Shown here one piece after another: positions 1 through 5,456 of a DNA stretch of 5,456 bases. Each line of letters opens with the position of its first letter. Positions within the stretch are counted from its first letter, which is position 1. The stretch is from Anaerolineales bacterium (GTDB lineage: Bacteria; Chloroflexota; Anaerolineae; Anaerolineales; E44-bin32), in NCBI GenBank assembly GCA_030608865.1, contig JAUWDI010000080.1, forward strand, positions 1 through 5,456, in the 5' to 3' direction. The position numbers and the translations under genes are program-made. Under the pieces are notes generated by a model. The model was not told where the DNA came from and did not search any database. It saw nothing but the letters and a program-made list of their open reading frames with translations.

Positions 1-40
1 GCATAATGGTTGTCGGCCGCCCAAGAAGCGCCGCGTTTAA
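1..40 (+). CDS. rpsK: 30S ribosomal protein S11, C-terminal end (partial)
   Basis: Only the end of the gene is present; its start lies before the window. Codons from base 2 read HNGCRPPKKRRV and stop at TAA (38-40). This is the highly conserved C-terminus of bacterial S11, a 30S platform protein that contacts 16S rRNA near the E site. The tail is short but distinctive, and the next gene is rpsD, the expected order in the alpha operon (rpsM-rpsK-rpsD-rpoA-rplQ). The gap to rpsD is 33 bases, so the two are surely co-transcribed. Confidence 0.93.
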   Translation, partial: HNGCRPPKKRRV

Positions 41-73
41 GGTTTAACCAGATAAGGAAGGAATCATAACGTT

Positions 74-712
74 ATGGCAAGGTATATCGGACCAGTTTGT
101 AAGCTTTGTCGCCGAGAGGGAGAAAAACTCTTTCTCAAAGGACAACGCTGTTTTACACCGAAATGTGCATTCGAGCGACGCGGCTATCCCCCAGGGGAGC
201 ACGGGCGTGATGCCCAATGGCGCCGCCGGCGAGTATCGGATTACAGCCGGCAGTTGCGCGAGAAGCAGAAGACGCGCCGCATCTATGGAGTTACGGAACG
301 GCAATTTCGTCGATATTACCGAATGGCTGCCCAACAACGGGGTCTCACAGGAGAGAACCTCCTGAAGATGCTAGAGACCAGGCTAGACAATGTTGTATAT
401 CGCCTGGGCTATTCCGAAAGTCGTGCACATGCTCGGATGCTGGTGACGCATGGGCATTTCAACGTCAATGGTAGGAGGACGGATGTCCCCTCCATGCTTG
501 TCCAACCAGGTGATGCTATCGAGGTTCGAGAGGGTTCACGGAAACGCACCTTCTTTCAGGGTTTGGCGGATATCGCTGAACCAAAAACCGTCCCGGCTTG
601 GCTGGAACGTGATTTGAGCGACTTGTCGGGGAAAATGCTCGTTGCACCGGAACGAACGGATATCGATGCAAGCTTGAATGATCAATTGATTGTTGAGTAC
701 TATTCGAGATAA
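74..712 (+). CDS. rpsD: 30S ribosomal protein S4, zinc-binding (four-cysteine) form
   Basis: S4 is a primary 16S rRNA-binding protein that nucleates assembly of the 30S body and helps shape the mRNA entry site. At 212 residues it has the usual bacterial length. The N-terminal domain carries Cys9, Cys12, Cys26 and Cys31 (CX2C, then CX4C), matching the zinc-binding form of S4. The S4 RNA-binding domain covers about residues 100-165, beginning near [10 protein letters not shown] (103-112), and the protein ends in the typical EYYSR. The ATG start follows AGGAAGGA (55-62) by 11 bases and gives the canonical MARYIGP N-terminus. In E. coli S4 is also the translational repressor of the alpha operon, but that target lies in the leader of rpsM, outside this window. 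The gene sits between rpsK and rpoA as expected. Confidence 0.98.
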   Translation: MARYIGPVCKLCRREGEKLFLKGQRCFTPKCAFERRGYPPGEHGRDAQWRRRRVSDYSRQLREKQKTRRIYGVTERQFRRYYRMAAQQRGLTGENLLKMLETRLDNVVYRLGYSESRAHARMLVTHGHFNVNGRRTDVPSMLVQPGDAIEVREGSRKRTFFQGLADIAEPKTVPAWLERDLSDLSGKMLVAPERTDIDASLNDQLIVEYYSR

Positions 713-713
713 T
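686..713 (+). promoter_or_regulatory. Candidate sigma-70-type promoter internal to the end of rpsD, ahead of rpoA
   Basis: TTGATT (686-691) and GATAAT (708-713) are separated by 16 bases, matching the -35 consensus at four positions and the -10 at five. Transcription would begin near 719-721, inside the palindrome at 716-729. The -10 overlaps the rpsD stop codon. Such boxes are common by chance in AT-rich stretches, so this is a candidate only. It would let rpoA and later genes be transcribed separately from the upstream ribosomal genes. Confidence 0.3.
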
Positions 714-715
714 CG

Positions 716-729
716 ATCCGTGCACGGAT
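716..729. repeat. Perfect 14-base palindrome in the rpsD-rpoA spacer
   Basis: ATCCGTGCACGGAT equals its own reverse complement. It starts three bases after the rpsD stop codon. As RNA it could form a 5-bp stem with a UGCA loop; as DNA it has the symmetry of a dimeric protein binding site. It overlaps the expected start point of the candidate promoter at 686-713. The sequence is certain; the function is unknown. Confidence 0.6.
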
Positions 730-752
730 ACGTTCCTATGGTCGTGGGTCGC

Positions 753-758
753 GGAGGG
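753..758 (+). promoter_or_regulatory. Ribosome binding site that fixes the rpoA GTG start
   Basis: GGAGGG lies five bases before GTG 764. The next in-frame candidate, ATG 788, has no purine-rich sequence at a suitable distance; the bases before it (about 771-787) read mostly as A, C and T. This favours GTG 764 as the start. Confidence 0.7.
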
Positions 759-763
759 ATATT

Positions 764-777
764 GTGGTTATAACCAC
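764..777. repeat. Perfect 14-base palindrome covering the rpoA start codon
   Basis: GTGGTTATAACCAC equals its own reverse complement, and its first three bases are the rpoA start codon. In mRNA it could fold as a 5-bp stem (GUGGU/ACCAC) with a UAUA loop, placing the initiation codon in the stem while leaving the ribosome binding site at 753-758 free. Alternatively it is a DNA operator-like site or a chance result of the codons. Function is inferred only from position. Confidence 0.55.
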
Positions 778-1735
778 CAACCTAGTTATGCCGAAGATTG
801 AACGAGAAGCCATCGCTCAAAATTATAGTAAATTCGTGATCAGCCCTCTTGAGGCTGGATATGGCATTACGGTCGGCAACGCTCTTCGACGGATTCTGTT
901 AAGTTCCCTGGAAGGCGCTGCAGTGAGCTCCATACGCATAACGGATATTCCGCATGAATTCACAGACATTCCTGGCGTCCGTGAAGATGTGCTGCAGTTG
1001 ATGTTGAATTTCAAGAAACTGCGTCTATTCCTGCACGAGGGCGAATCCGCCCGCTTGCGCCTTGATGTGAAAGGTGAGGGCGTTGTAACGGCGGCTGACA
1101 TCATCGCTCCTGCTGAAGTGGAGATCGTCAATCCGGAGCTCTATCTGTTTACTGTGGATGACGATAAAGCGCATCTTGAAATCGAGTTGAACGTTGAACG
1201 GGGACGGGGCTATTCTCCTTCTGATGAGCGCGGTCGTCTACCCATTGGAGAGCTTCCGACGGACGCGATTTTCAACCCAGTACGACGGGTGCACTACGAA
1301 ATCGGGCGCGCCCGAGTGGGTCAGGATACTAGCTATGACTCGCTGGTTATGGAGATCTGGACCGATGGTACGATCAAACCTGAGGAAGCATTGAGCCGCA
1401 GCGCTCAAATTCTCATGGCGCATCTGCGCGATATCGGCGGCGTTACAGAAGAGAGCCTGATGGTCGCAGCGGTGGAAGAGGAAGATACTCGCCTTACCAA
1501 TGAGGTTTATGAAATTCCCATTGAGAACCTTGATCTCACAGTTCGGGTTTTCAACTCTCTCAAGCGAACGGGAATTACGAACGTCGGTGAAGTGCTTGAC
1601 ATGCTCGAAAAGGGTGAGGAAGCGATGTTATCCATCCGCAACTTCGGCGAGAAGAGCCTCGACGAACTCAAGGAGCGCTTGTCTGAGAAGGGCTATCTTG
1701 ACGAAGAGTCGGAGCAGGCGGAAGAGGCGGAGTGA
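764..1735 (+). CDS. rpoA: DNA-directed RNA polymerase subunit alpha
   Basis: Alpha dimerises to start assembly of RNA polymerase, and its C-terminal domain binds UP elements and activators. The 323 residues are in the usual range. The N-terminal domain (about 1-240) contains LRRILLSS (41-48), the conserved assembly segment. A linker leads to the C-terminal domain (about 253-312), where Arg261, Asn264 and Lys267 align with the E. coli DNA-contact residues R265, N268 and K271. NFGEKS (293-298) matches the second DNA-contact loop. The protein ends in a short acidic tail rich in Glu. GTG 764 is chosen because GGAGGG sits five bases upstream; ATG 788 would give a protein eight residues shorter beginning MPKIERE and cannot be excluded. 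The gene follows rpsD by 51 bases and precedes rplQ by 7. A palindrome covers the start codon. Confidence 0.97.
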   Translation: MVITTNLVMPKIEREAIAQNYSKFVISPLEAGYGITVGNALRRILLSSLEGAAVSSIRITDIPHEFTDIPGVREDVLQLMLNFKKLRLFLHEGESARLRLDVKGEGVVTAADIIAPAEVEIVNPELYLFTVDDDKAHLEIELNVERGRGYSPSDERGRLPIGELPTDAIFNPVRRVHYEIGRARVGQDTSYDSLVMEIWTDGTIKPEEALSRSAQILMAHLRDIGGVTEESLMVAAVEEEDTRLTNEVYEIPIENLDLTVRVFNSLKRTGITNVGEVLDMLEKGEEAMLSIRNFGEKSLDELKERLSEKGYLDEESEQAEEAE

Positions 1736-1742
1736 GGGATTC

Positions 1743-2120
1743 ATGAGACACCAAGTTGCAGGTAAAAGATTAAGCCGGTCAAAGGGCCATCGTATAGCGT
1801 TGCGAAAGAATCTGATGAAAGATCTCTTTCGTCACGAGCGAATCAAAACAACCAAAGCAAAAGCGGCAGCAGTGCGCGGCGGCGCGGAAAAGCTGATTAC
1901 GCTGGCGAAGAAGGGCAACGAAGCGGGAGAAGCAAAAGCAGTTCACGCACGTCGCCTGGCGGCCGCACGGTTGAATGACAACGAAATCGTGATGAAGCTT
2001 TTTGATGATATCGCCCCACGCTATGTGGATCGACCAGGTGGATTCACCCGGGTTATTAAACTCGGGCCACGCCTCGGCGACGCCGCGGAGATGGTCATCT
2101 TAGAACTCGTAGAAGAATAG
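1743..2120 (+). CDS. rplQ: 50S ribosomal protein L17
   Basis: L17 binds 23S rRNA near the peptide exit tunnel. The 125 residues match the bacterial family length. The start MRHQVAGKRLSRSKGHRIAL and the following RKNLMKDLFRHERIKTT segment are highly typical, as is the C-terminal YVDRPGGFTRVIKLGPRLGD (94-113). The same frame is open further upstream (through rpoA), but ATG 1743 gives the conserved N-terminus and lies just seven bases after the rpoA stop. GGAG (1729-1732) and GAGGG (1734-1738) around that stop can act as the ribosome binding site, so translation is probably coupled to rpoA. Position directly after rpoA is near-universal in bacteria. Confidence 0.97.
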   Translation: MRHQVAGKRLSRSKGHRIALRKNLMKDLFRHERIKTTKAKAAAVRGGAEKLITLAKKGNEAGEAKAVHARRLAAARLNDNEIVMKLFDDIAPRYVDRPGGFTRVIKLGPRLGDAAEMVILELVEE

Positions 2121-2126
2121 GCTGGG

Positions 2127-2906
2127 ATGAAACCGGCCGTGACGGGGCAGGAAGAAACTCCGTCTTTAGCAGCTTACCAATCGATCGTAGCTTACGACGG
2201 CACAAAATTTGAAGGTTTCCAGCGACAGGCTTCCGGGCGGAGAACCGTCCAAGGAGAACTGGAGCAGGCACTTCAGAACATCGGATGGCATGAGAGCTCC
2301 CTGAGAGCAGCCGGGCGAACCGATAGCGGTGTGCACGCACGAGGTCAGGTTATCGCTTACCAACTTGTGTGGCAGCACCCGCCCGAAAATCTCAGTTTGG
2401 CGATAAACGCCAATCTGCCAAACGATATCGCTGTCCGAAAGACTTTGCTTGCACGGAAAGACTTTCACCCGCGCTATTCAGCCGTCAGCAGACGTTACCG
2501 CTATAGTCTATTCATTGATAAAAAGCGGGATCCGTTGCGAGAGCGTTACGCTTGGCGTATCGGAACTGAAGCGGATATCAAACTGTTGAAGCGTGCAGCG
2601 GATATGATCGTCGGCAAGAAAGATTTCGGCGCTTTTGGCAGCGCACCGCGACCAGAGGGGAACACGGTACGGGAGATCTTCGAAGCGGTTTGGGATTGGC
2701 AGGACGATGAACTGTGTTTCGAGATTGAGGCAAATGCCTTTCTCTACCACATGGTGCGAAGGCTGGTATCTGCACTGTTAGCCGTTGGGAATGGCAAGAT
2801 GGAAATGGACGATTTTCTTGCAACGGTGCAGAACCCCAATCAAAAATGGGACGGCGGATTAGCGCCTTCACAAGGCTTGTGCCTTCTCAACGTAAAATAC
2901 GAATAA
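2127..2906 (+). CDS. truA: tRNA pseudouridine(38-40) synthase TruA
   Basis: TruA converts uridines 38, 39 and 40 of the tRNA anticodon arm to pseudouridine. The 259 residues have family length. The active-site motif AGRTDSGVHARGQV (62-75) contains the catalytic Asp66. Other hallmarks are VAYDGTKFEGFQRQ (21-34), the conserved Tyr region FHPRYSAVSRRYRY (113-126), ANAFLYHMVRRLV (202-214) and the C-terminal APSQGL (246-251). ATG 2127 is the first possible start, because the rplQ stop codon lies in the same frame six bases before it. The ribosome binding site is poor (a GGG touches the ATG), so translation is probably coupled to rplQ. About 16 residues precede the usual core start; GTG 2139 is an alternative. 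In many Firmicutes ECF transporter genes separate rplQ from truA; here nothing does. Confidence 0.96.
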   Translation: MKPAVTGQEETPSLAAYQSIVAYDGTKFEGFQRQASGRRTVQGELEQALQNIGWHESSLRAAGRTDSGVHARGQVIAYQLVWQHPPENLSLAINANLPNDIAVRKTLLARKDFHPRYSAVSRRYRYSLFIDKKRDPLRERYAWRIGTEADIKLLKRAADMIVGKKDFGAFGSAPRPEGNTVREIFEAVWDWQDDELCFEIEANAFLYHMVRRLVSALLAVGNGKMEMDDFLATVQNPNQKWDGGLAPSQGLCLLNVKYE

Positions 2907-2989
2907 GGCCGCATGGAATTTAGAGCGGTGTAAGCGGAAGCCATTGAAGCAGTAGAGATCGAAGCCGAAAGAATGCAGGAGTAAGTAGC
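2907..2989 (+). other. Spacer between truA and rplM with a broken mini-frame
   Basis: This 83-base spacer holds no clear gene. From ATG 2913 the frame reads MEFRAV, TAA (2931-2933), then 16 codons rich in Glu and Ala (from GCG 2934 to GAG 2981) before TAA 2982-2984. The second part looks like a coding remnant but is too short to judge and has no recognised homologue. Its end overlaps the rplM ribosome binding site. I see no convincing promoter or terminator hairpin here, so rplM is likely co-transcribed with truA. Confidence 0.4.
2977..2981 (+). promoter_or_regulatory. Ribosome binding site for the rplM GTG start
   Basis: AGGAG lies eight bases before GTG 2990. This supports the non-ATG start, which gives an N-terminus (MQKTYYPKP) typical of L13. 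Confidence 0.75.
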
Positions 2990-3424
2990 GTGCAGAAAAC
3001 GTATTATCCAAAACCCGATGATGTAACTCGAGACTGGTATGTCGTTGACGCGGCAGGGGAGAACCTTGGACGTCTGGCATCGCGTATCGCTCAGGTCCTG
3101 ATAGGGAAAAGTAAACCCGAATACACGCCCGGCGTTGATTTGGGAGACTTTGTCATAGTCATAAATTCTGAACAAGTGACCGTTACGGGAAAGAAATTAG
3201 ATCAGAAAATGTATTACCGCCATTCGGGTTACCCGGGTGGCTTAAAGGCGATTTCACTCCGTAATCAATTGGAGAAGTTCCCGGATCGCGTAATCACTTC
3301 AGCGGTGTGGGGCATGATTCCGCATAATCGCCTCGGTCGGAAGCTCATGAAAAAGCTCAAAGTCTATCGAGGGGCAGATCATCCTCATAGCGCACAGAAA
3401 CCAAAAAAACTGAAGTTTGAATAA
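2990..3424 (+). CDS. rplM: 50S ribosomal protein L13
   Basis: L13 is an early-assembling 50S protein that binds 23S rRNA. The 144 residues match the bacterial family. Typical segments are DWYVVDAAGENLGRLASRIA (15-34), the central INSEQVTVTGKK (58-69), YYRHSGYPGG (75-84), and the family signature around VWGMIPHNRLG (106-116), followed by LKVYRGADHPHSAQKP (123-138). The start is GTG with AGGAG eight bases upstream; no ATG nearby gives a better N-terminus. The gene precedes rpsI by 65 bases, the conserved bacterial rplM-rpsI pair, which here is appended to the alpha operon after truA. Confidence 0.97.
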   Translation: MQKTYYPKPDDVTRDWYVVDAAGENLGRLASRIAQVLIGKSKPEYTPGVDLGDFVIVINSEQVTVTGKKLDQKMYYRHSGYPGGLKAISLRNQLEKFPDRVITSAVWGMIPHNRLGRKLMKKLKVYRGADHPHSAQKPKKLKFE

Positions 3425-3472
3425 TCTGCGCTAAAGGAAACTGTCTCACAGAACAACATCGAGAAGAATGTT

Positions 3473-3481
3473 AGAGGAAGG
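3473..3481 (+). promoter_or_regulatory. Ribosome binding site for rpsI
   Basis: AGAGGAAGG lies eight bases before ATG 3490. An in-frame TTG (3487-3489) lies immediately before that ATG. Good spacing and the usual codon preference favour the ATG, which also gives a 130-residue S9. Confidence 0.7.
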
Positions 3482-3489
3482 CAGGATTG

Positions 3490-3882
3490 ATGTCTGAGAA
3501 ATATTATGAAGGCATAGGACGACGAAAAACTAGCTCAGCCCGGGTCCGTATTACGCCTGGCAGTGGGAATATTGTTGTCAATGGCAAACCTGGAGCGGAG
3601 TACTTCACCCGCATGGGTGACATGGATATCATCCTTGATCCCATGAAAGCAGCGGAGATGGAAGGTAAGCTGGATGTATCCGTACACGTCAAAGGCGGTG
3701 GGGTTACAGGACAGACGGGTGCGGTTATGCATGGCGTAGCTAGGGCTCTGCTTAAAATGGAACCTGAACTGCGGCCGAAGATGCGATCCGGAGGTTTCCT
3801 CACTCGCGACTCGCGCATGAAGGAGCGCAAGAAGCCGGGTTTGAAGCGTGCGCGCAAGGCACCGACGTATACGAAACGCTGA
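3490..3882 (+). CDS. rpsI: 30S ribosomal protein S9
   Basis: S9 lies in the 30S head; its C-terminal tail reaches the P site and contacts tRNA. From ATG 3490 the protein has 130 residues, the same length as E. coli S9. It has the N-terminal YYEGIGRRKTSSARVRI (5-21), the family signature GGGVTGQTGAVMHGVARAL (69-87), FLTRDSRMKERKKPGLKRAR (103-122), and the invariant Lys-Arg end (129-130) that approaches P-site tRNA. An in-frame TTG sits directly before the ATG and would add one residue only. The gene is the last of the operon, followed by a hairpin terminator from 3926. Confidence 0.97.
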   Translation: MSEKYYEGIGRRKTSSARVRITPGSGNIVVNGKPGAEYFTRMGDMDIILDPMKAAEMEGKLDVSVHVKGGGVTGQTGAVMHGVARALLKMEPELRPKMRSGGFLTRDSRMKERKKPGLKRARKAPTYTKR

Positions 3883-3925
3883 TCGATCCAGGCAAAAAGG
3901 GTCCTTTATTGTTTGTGGAAAAACC

Positions 3926-3956
3926 AGGCCGGGGAGGTTAACTCGCCCCGGCCTTT
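3926..3956. terminator. Hairpin terminator after rpsI, possibly bidirectional
   Basis: AGGCCGGGG (3926-3934) and CCCCGGCCT (3946-3954) form a perfect 9-bp stem with an 11-base loop that contains GTTAAC. On the + strand the stem runs into only three T bases, then AGTGTTAGTTT, a weak U-tract. On the minus strand the stem is followed by two bases and then TTTTT (complement of 3919-3923), a better intrinsic terminator shape. The position at the end of the ribosomal operon supports termination; the next gene starts 22 bases after the hairpin. Confidence 0.75.
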
Positions 3957-3967
3957 AGTGTTAGTTT

Positions 3968-3973
3968 AGGAGA
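3968..3973 (+). promoter_or_regulatory. Ribosome binding site that fixes the mazG TTG start
   Basis: AGGAGA lies five bases before TTG 3979. A closer TTG at 3974 is out of frame. No in-frame ATG exists near the conserved N-terminus, so TTG 3979 is the only start that retains the glycine-rich motif GLGPGSPE. Confidence 0.75.
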
Positions 3974-3978
3974 TTGTT

Positions 3979-5430
3979 TTGGAAGCAGATTTGACGATTG
4001 TAGGATTGGGGCCGGGTTCGCCGGAGTTTGTCTCACGCAGCGTGTGGGAGTTACTCACGAGCTCGCGGGTCATCTATTTCAGAACTGGCCAGCATCCTGT
4101 CTATGATGCACTTCCTCCGCAACTTGAGCTCATCACTTTCGACCATCTCTACGAGGAGATCGATGAATTCGATGGGGTTTATTCAGCCATCGTAAGTAAA
4201 ATTCTCGAAGAGGTGCGCAGAAATCCACCTGTCGTTTATGCAGTTCCTGGTGATCCAACGATCGGCGAGGCGACGGTAAGCGCTCTCCTGCGTTTGGCCG
4301 CGGAGGCGAAGCTCTCGGTTCGTGTCCTCCATGGAATAAGTTTTATTGAGCCTTGTCTGGGGCTTCTTGGGCTCGATGCCTTGGACGGGCTTTCGATTTA
4401 TGACGCTCTGGAGGTTGCAGGAAGATATCATCCGCCATTTCCGCCTGACACTCCGGCTTTGGTCGGACAGCTATATTCCAAACTCGTCGCTGCGGATGTT
4501 AAATTGACCTTGTTGAATCAATATCCACCTGAACATCCTGCCAGCTTGTTACATAACGTGGGAACCGCCGACGGATGGAAAGAAGATCTCCCCCTGGCGG
4601 AAATTGATCACAGCGAGAGCATCGGCACTATGACGACGCTTTTTCTACCGGAGATGCCAGTGGAGTCCGCTTTCGAGAATTTCCAGGAGACGGTGGCACA
4701 TCTACGTGCGCCCGATGGGTGCCCATGGGATATTAAACAAACCCATCAAAGCCTGCGGAATCATCTTATGGAGGAGGCATATGAAGCCCTCCAGGCATTA
4801 GACACTGAAGATATGGATGCGCTGCAGGAAGAGTTGGGTGATCTGCTGCTTCAAATTGTCCTCCATGCCCAGATCGCGACCGAAGAGGGCTTCTTCACAA
4901 CGTCTGATGTTATCGCTAGCATTCAATCGAAAATCATCCGCCGTCATCCACATGTTTTTGCTGACCTGGATGTTGAGGATGTCGACCAGGTCTTGCTCAA
5001 TTGGGAGGCGCTTAAGGAAGTCGAGCGCGAGAATGAGGGTTCCGAAAAGGGAATCCTGGATGGTGTGCCGATTGACCTACCAGCGCTCACGCAGGCGGAA
5101 GAGATTCAAGCGCGAGTCGCCAGGGTGGGATTCGATTGGCCTGGCATCGATGGCGTGCTGGCGAAGCTCGAGGAGGAGCTCGCCGAGGTTCAAGAAGCTT
5201 CTGAAGATGAACACGTAGCTTGGGAAGTTGGAGATTTACTATTTGCTGTCGTAAATTACGCTCGTTGGAGAGGCGTTGATCCGGAAGCTGCATTGCGAGA
5301 GGCTAATCGTCGCTTCCGGCGAAGGTTTACGGATGTCGAAAAACAGGCACGGGTAGGAGAACGTAAGCTTTCTGAACTAACAATCGATGAATTGGAGGAG
5401 CTTTGGCAATCCGCAAAAAAGCGATCTTAA
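3979..5430 (+). CDS. mazG: YabN-type fusion: tetrapyrrole methylase-like domain plus MazG nucleotide pyrophosphohydrolase
   Basis: The 483 residues form three parts. Residues 1 to about 222 resemble the SAM-dependent tetrapyrrole (corrin/porphyrin) methylase fold, with GLGPGSPE (9-16) and YAVPGDP (87-93); its activity in such fusions is unclear. A first MazG unit follows (about 232-330) with GCPWDIKQTHQSLRNHLMEE (247-266), the metal-binding glutamates of EEAYE (265-269) and EELGD (284-288), and RRHPHVF (321-327). A second MazG unit (about 370-475) has EEELAE (398-403) and EVGD (416-419). Both units keep the acidic residues expected to bind magnesium, so both may be catalytic. MazG hydrolyses (d)NTPs to the monophosphate and pyrophosphate, and is cytoplasmic. 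This domain order is known from Bacillus YabN. The gene follows the rpsI terminator closely; its own promoter is not evident. The TTG start may keep expression low. Confidence 0.93.
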   Translation: MEADLTIVGLGPGSPEFVSRSVWELLTSSRVIYFRTGQHPVYDALPPQLELITFDHLYEEIDEFDGVYSAIVSKILEEVRRNPPVVYAVPGDPTIGEATVSALLRLAAEAKLSVRVLHGISFIEPCLGLLGLDALDGLSIYDALEVAGRYHPPFPPDTPALVGQLYSKLVAADVKLTLLNQYPPEHPASLLHNVGTADGWKEDLPLAEIDHSESIGTMTTLFLPEMPVESAFENFQETVAHLRAPDGCPWDIKQTHQSLRNHLMEEAYEALQALDTEDMDALQEELGDLLLQIVLHAQIATEEGFFTTSDVIASIQSKIIRRHPHVFADLDVEDVDQVLLNWEALKEVERENEGSEKGILDGVPIDLPALTQAEEIQARVARVGFDWPGIDGVLAKLEEELAEVQEASEDEHVAWEVGDLLFAVVNYARWRGVDPEAALREANRRFRRRFTDVEKQARVGERKLSELTIDELEELWQSAKKRS

Positions 5431-5456
5431 GGCCGCCTCCCCGCCAGTTCCGAGTC
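5431..5456. other. Window end, nothing recognised
   Basis: These 26 C-rich bases follow the mazG stop codon. They show no hairpin, ribosome binding site or start codon that I can support, and are too short to assign. Confidence 0.5.

Noticed and set aside
1500..1742. Long open frame running upstream of rplQ through rpoA, which would give a 206-residue protein.
   Set aside because: The upstream part is an overlapping shadow of rpoA; the L17 family starts at ATG 1743.
2864..2885. Three mutually exclusive pairing segments GCCTT, AAGGC, GCCTT near the end of truA, resembling an attenuator.
   Set aside because: They lie in codons for the conserved TruA motif APSQGLCLL, so protein constraint explains them; there is no U-tract.
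2840..3175. Minus-strand open frame of 111 residues spanning the end of truA and the start of rplM.
   Set aside because: No recognisable family, no ribosome binding site that convinces, and it overlaps two well-supported genes on the other strand.
3441..3472. Small inverted repeats (CTGT/ACAG and AACAT/ATGTT) between rplM and rpsI.
   Set aside because: Stems of 4 and 5 mostly weak pairs are expected by chance in a spacer of this size.
3896..3907. AAAGG-GT-CCTTT inverted repeat before the terminator.
   Set aside because: A two-base loop cannot form a stable hairpin, and the symmetry is short; the stronger hairpin at 3926 explains termination.
4817..5218. A 133-residue + strand open frame inside mazG.
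   Set aside because: It is out of frame with the clear MazG domains and its composition, rich in Arg and Ser, is that of a shadow frame.

Overview
This is a housekeeping window from a bacterial chromosome: the distal part of the alpha ribosomal-protein operon, a strong hairpin terminator, and one following gene. All genes are on the + strand. Protein sequences and gene order suggest Chloroflexota, probably an Anaerolineae-like lineage. The pointers are the four-cysteine zinc form of S4, rplQ followed directly by truA, rplM and rpsI without the ECF transporter genes that often sit there in Firmicutes, and a MazG fused to a tetrapyrrole-methylase domain. This assignment rests on remembered family patterns, not a search. 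Base composition is near 50% GC and looks even along the window, with no sign of horizontal transfer, phage, insertion sequences, tRNA or CRISPR.

Layout. Bases 1-40 are the last codons of rpsK (S11). Then come rpsD (74-712, S4), rpoA (764-1735, RNA polymerase alpha), rplQ (1743-2120, L17), truA (2127-2906, tRNA pseudouridine synthase), rplM (2990-3424, L13) and rpsI (3490-3882, S9). A GC-rich hairpin (3926-3956) closes the operon. A 483-residue YabN/MazG-type protein (3979-5430) follows, starting at TTG only about 22 bases past the hairpin. The last 26 bases hold nothing recognisable.

How the genes work together. S11, S4 and S9 go into the 30S subunit and L17 and L13 into the 50S subunit; alpha nucleates RNA polymerase assembly; TruA modifies tRNA anticodon arms. 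The MazG-type protein probably hydrolyses unwanted nucleoside triphosphates and need not share the operon's role.

I found no undescribed multi-gene system. The least ordinary part is the rpsD-rpoA junction. Two different, perfect 14-base palindromes lie there with centres 48 bases apart. One sits just after the rpsD stop, where transcription from a plausible internal promoter would begin. The other starts at the GTG start codon of rpoA. Smaller points are non-ATG starts for three genes, a decayed-looking mini-frame before rplM, and a terminator whose U-tract is better on the minus strand.
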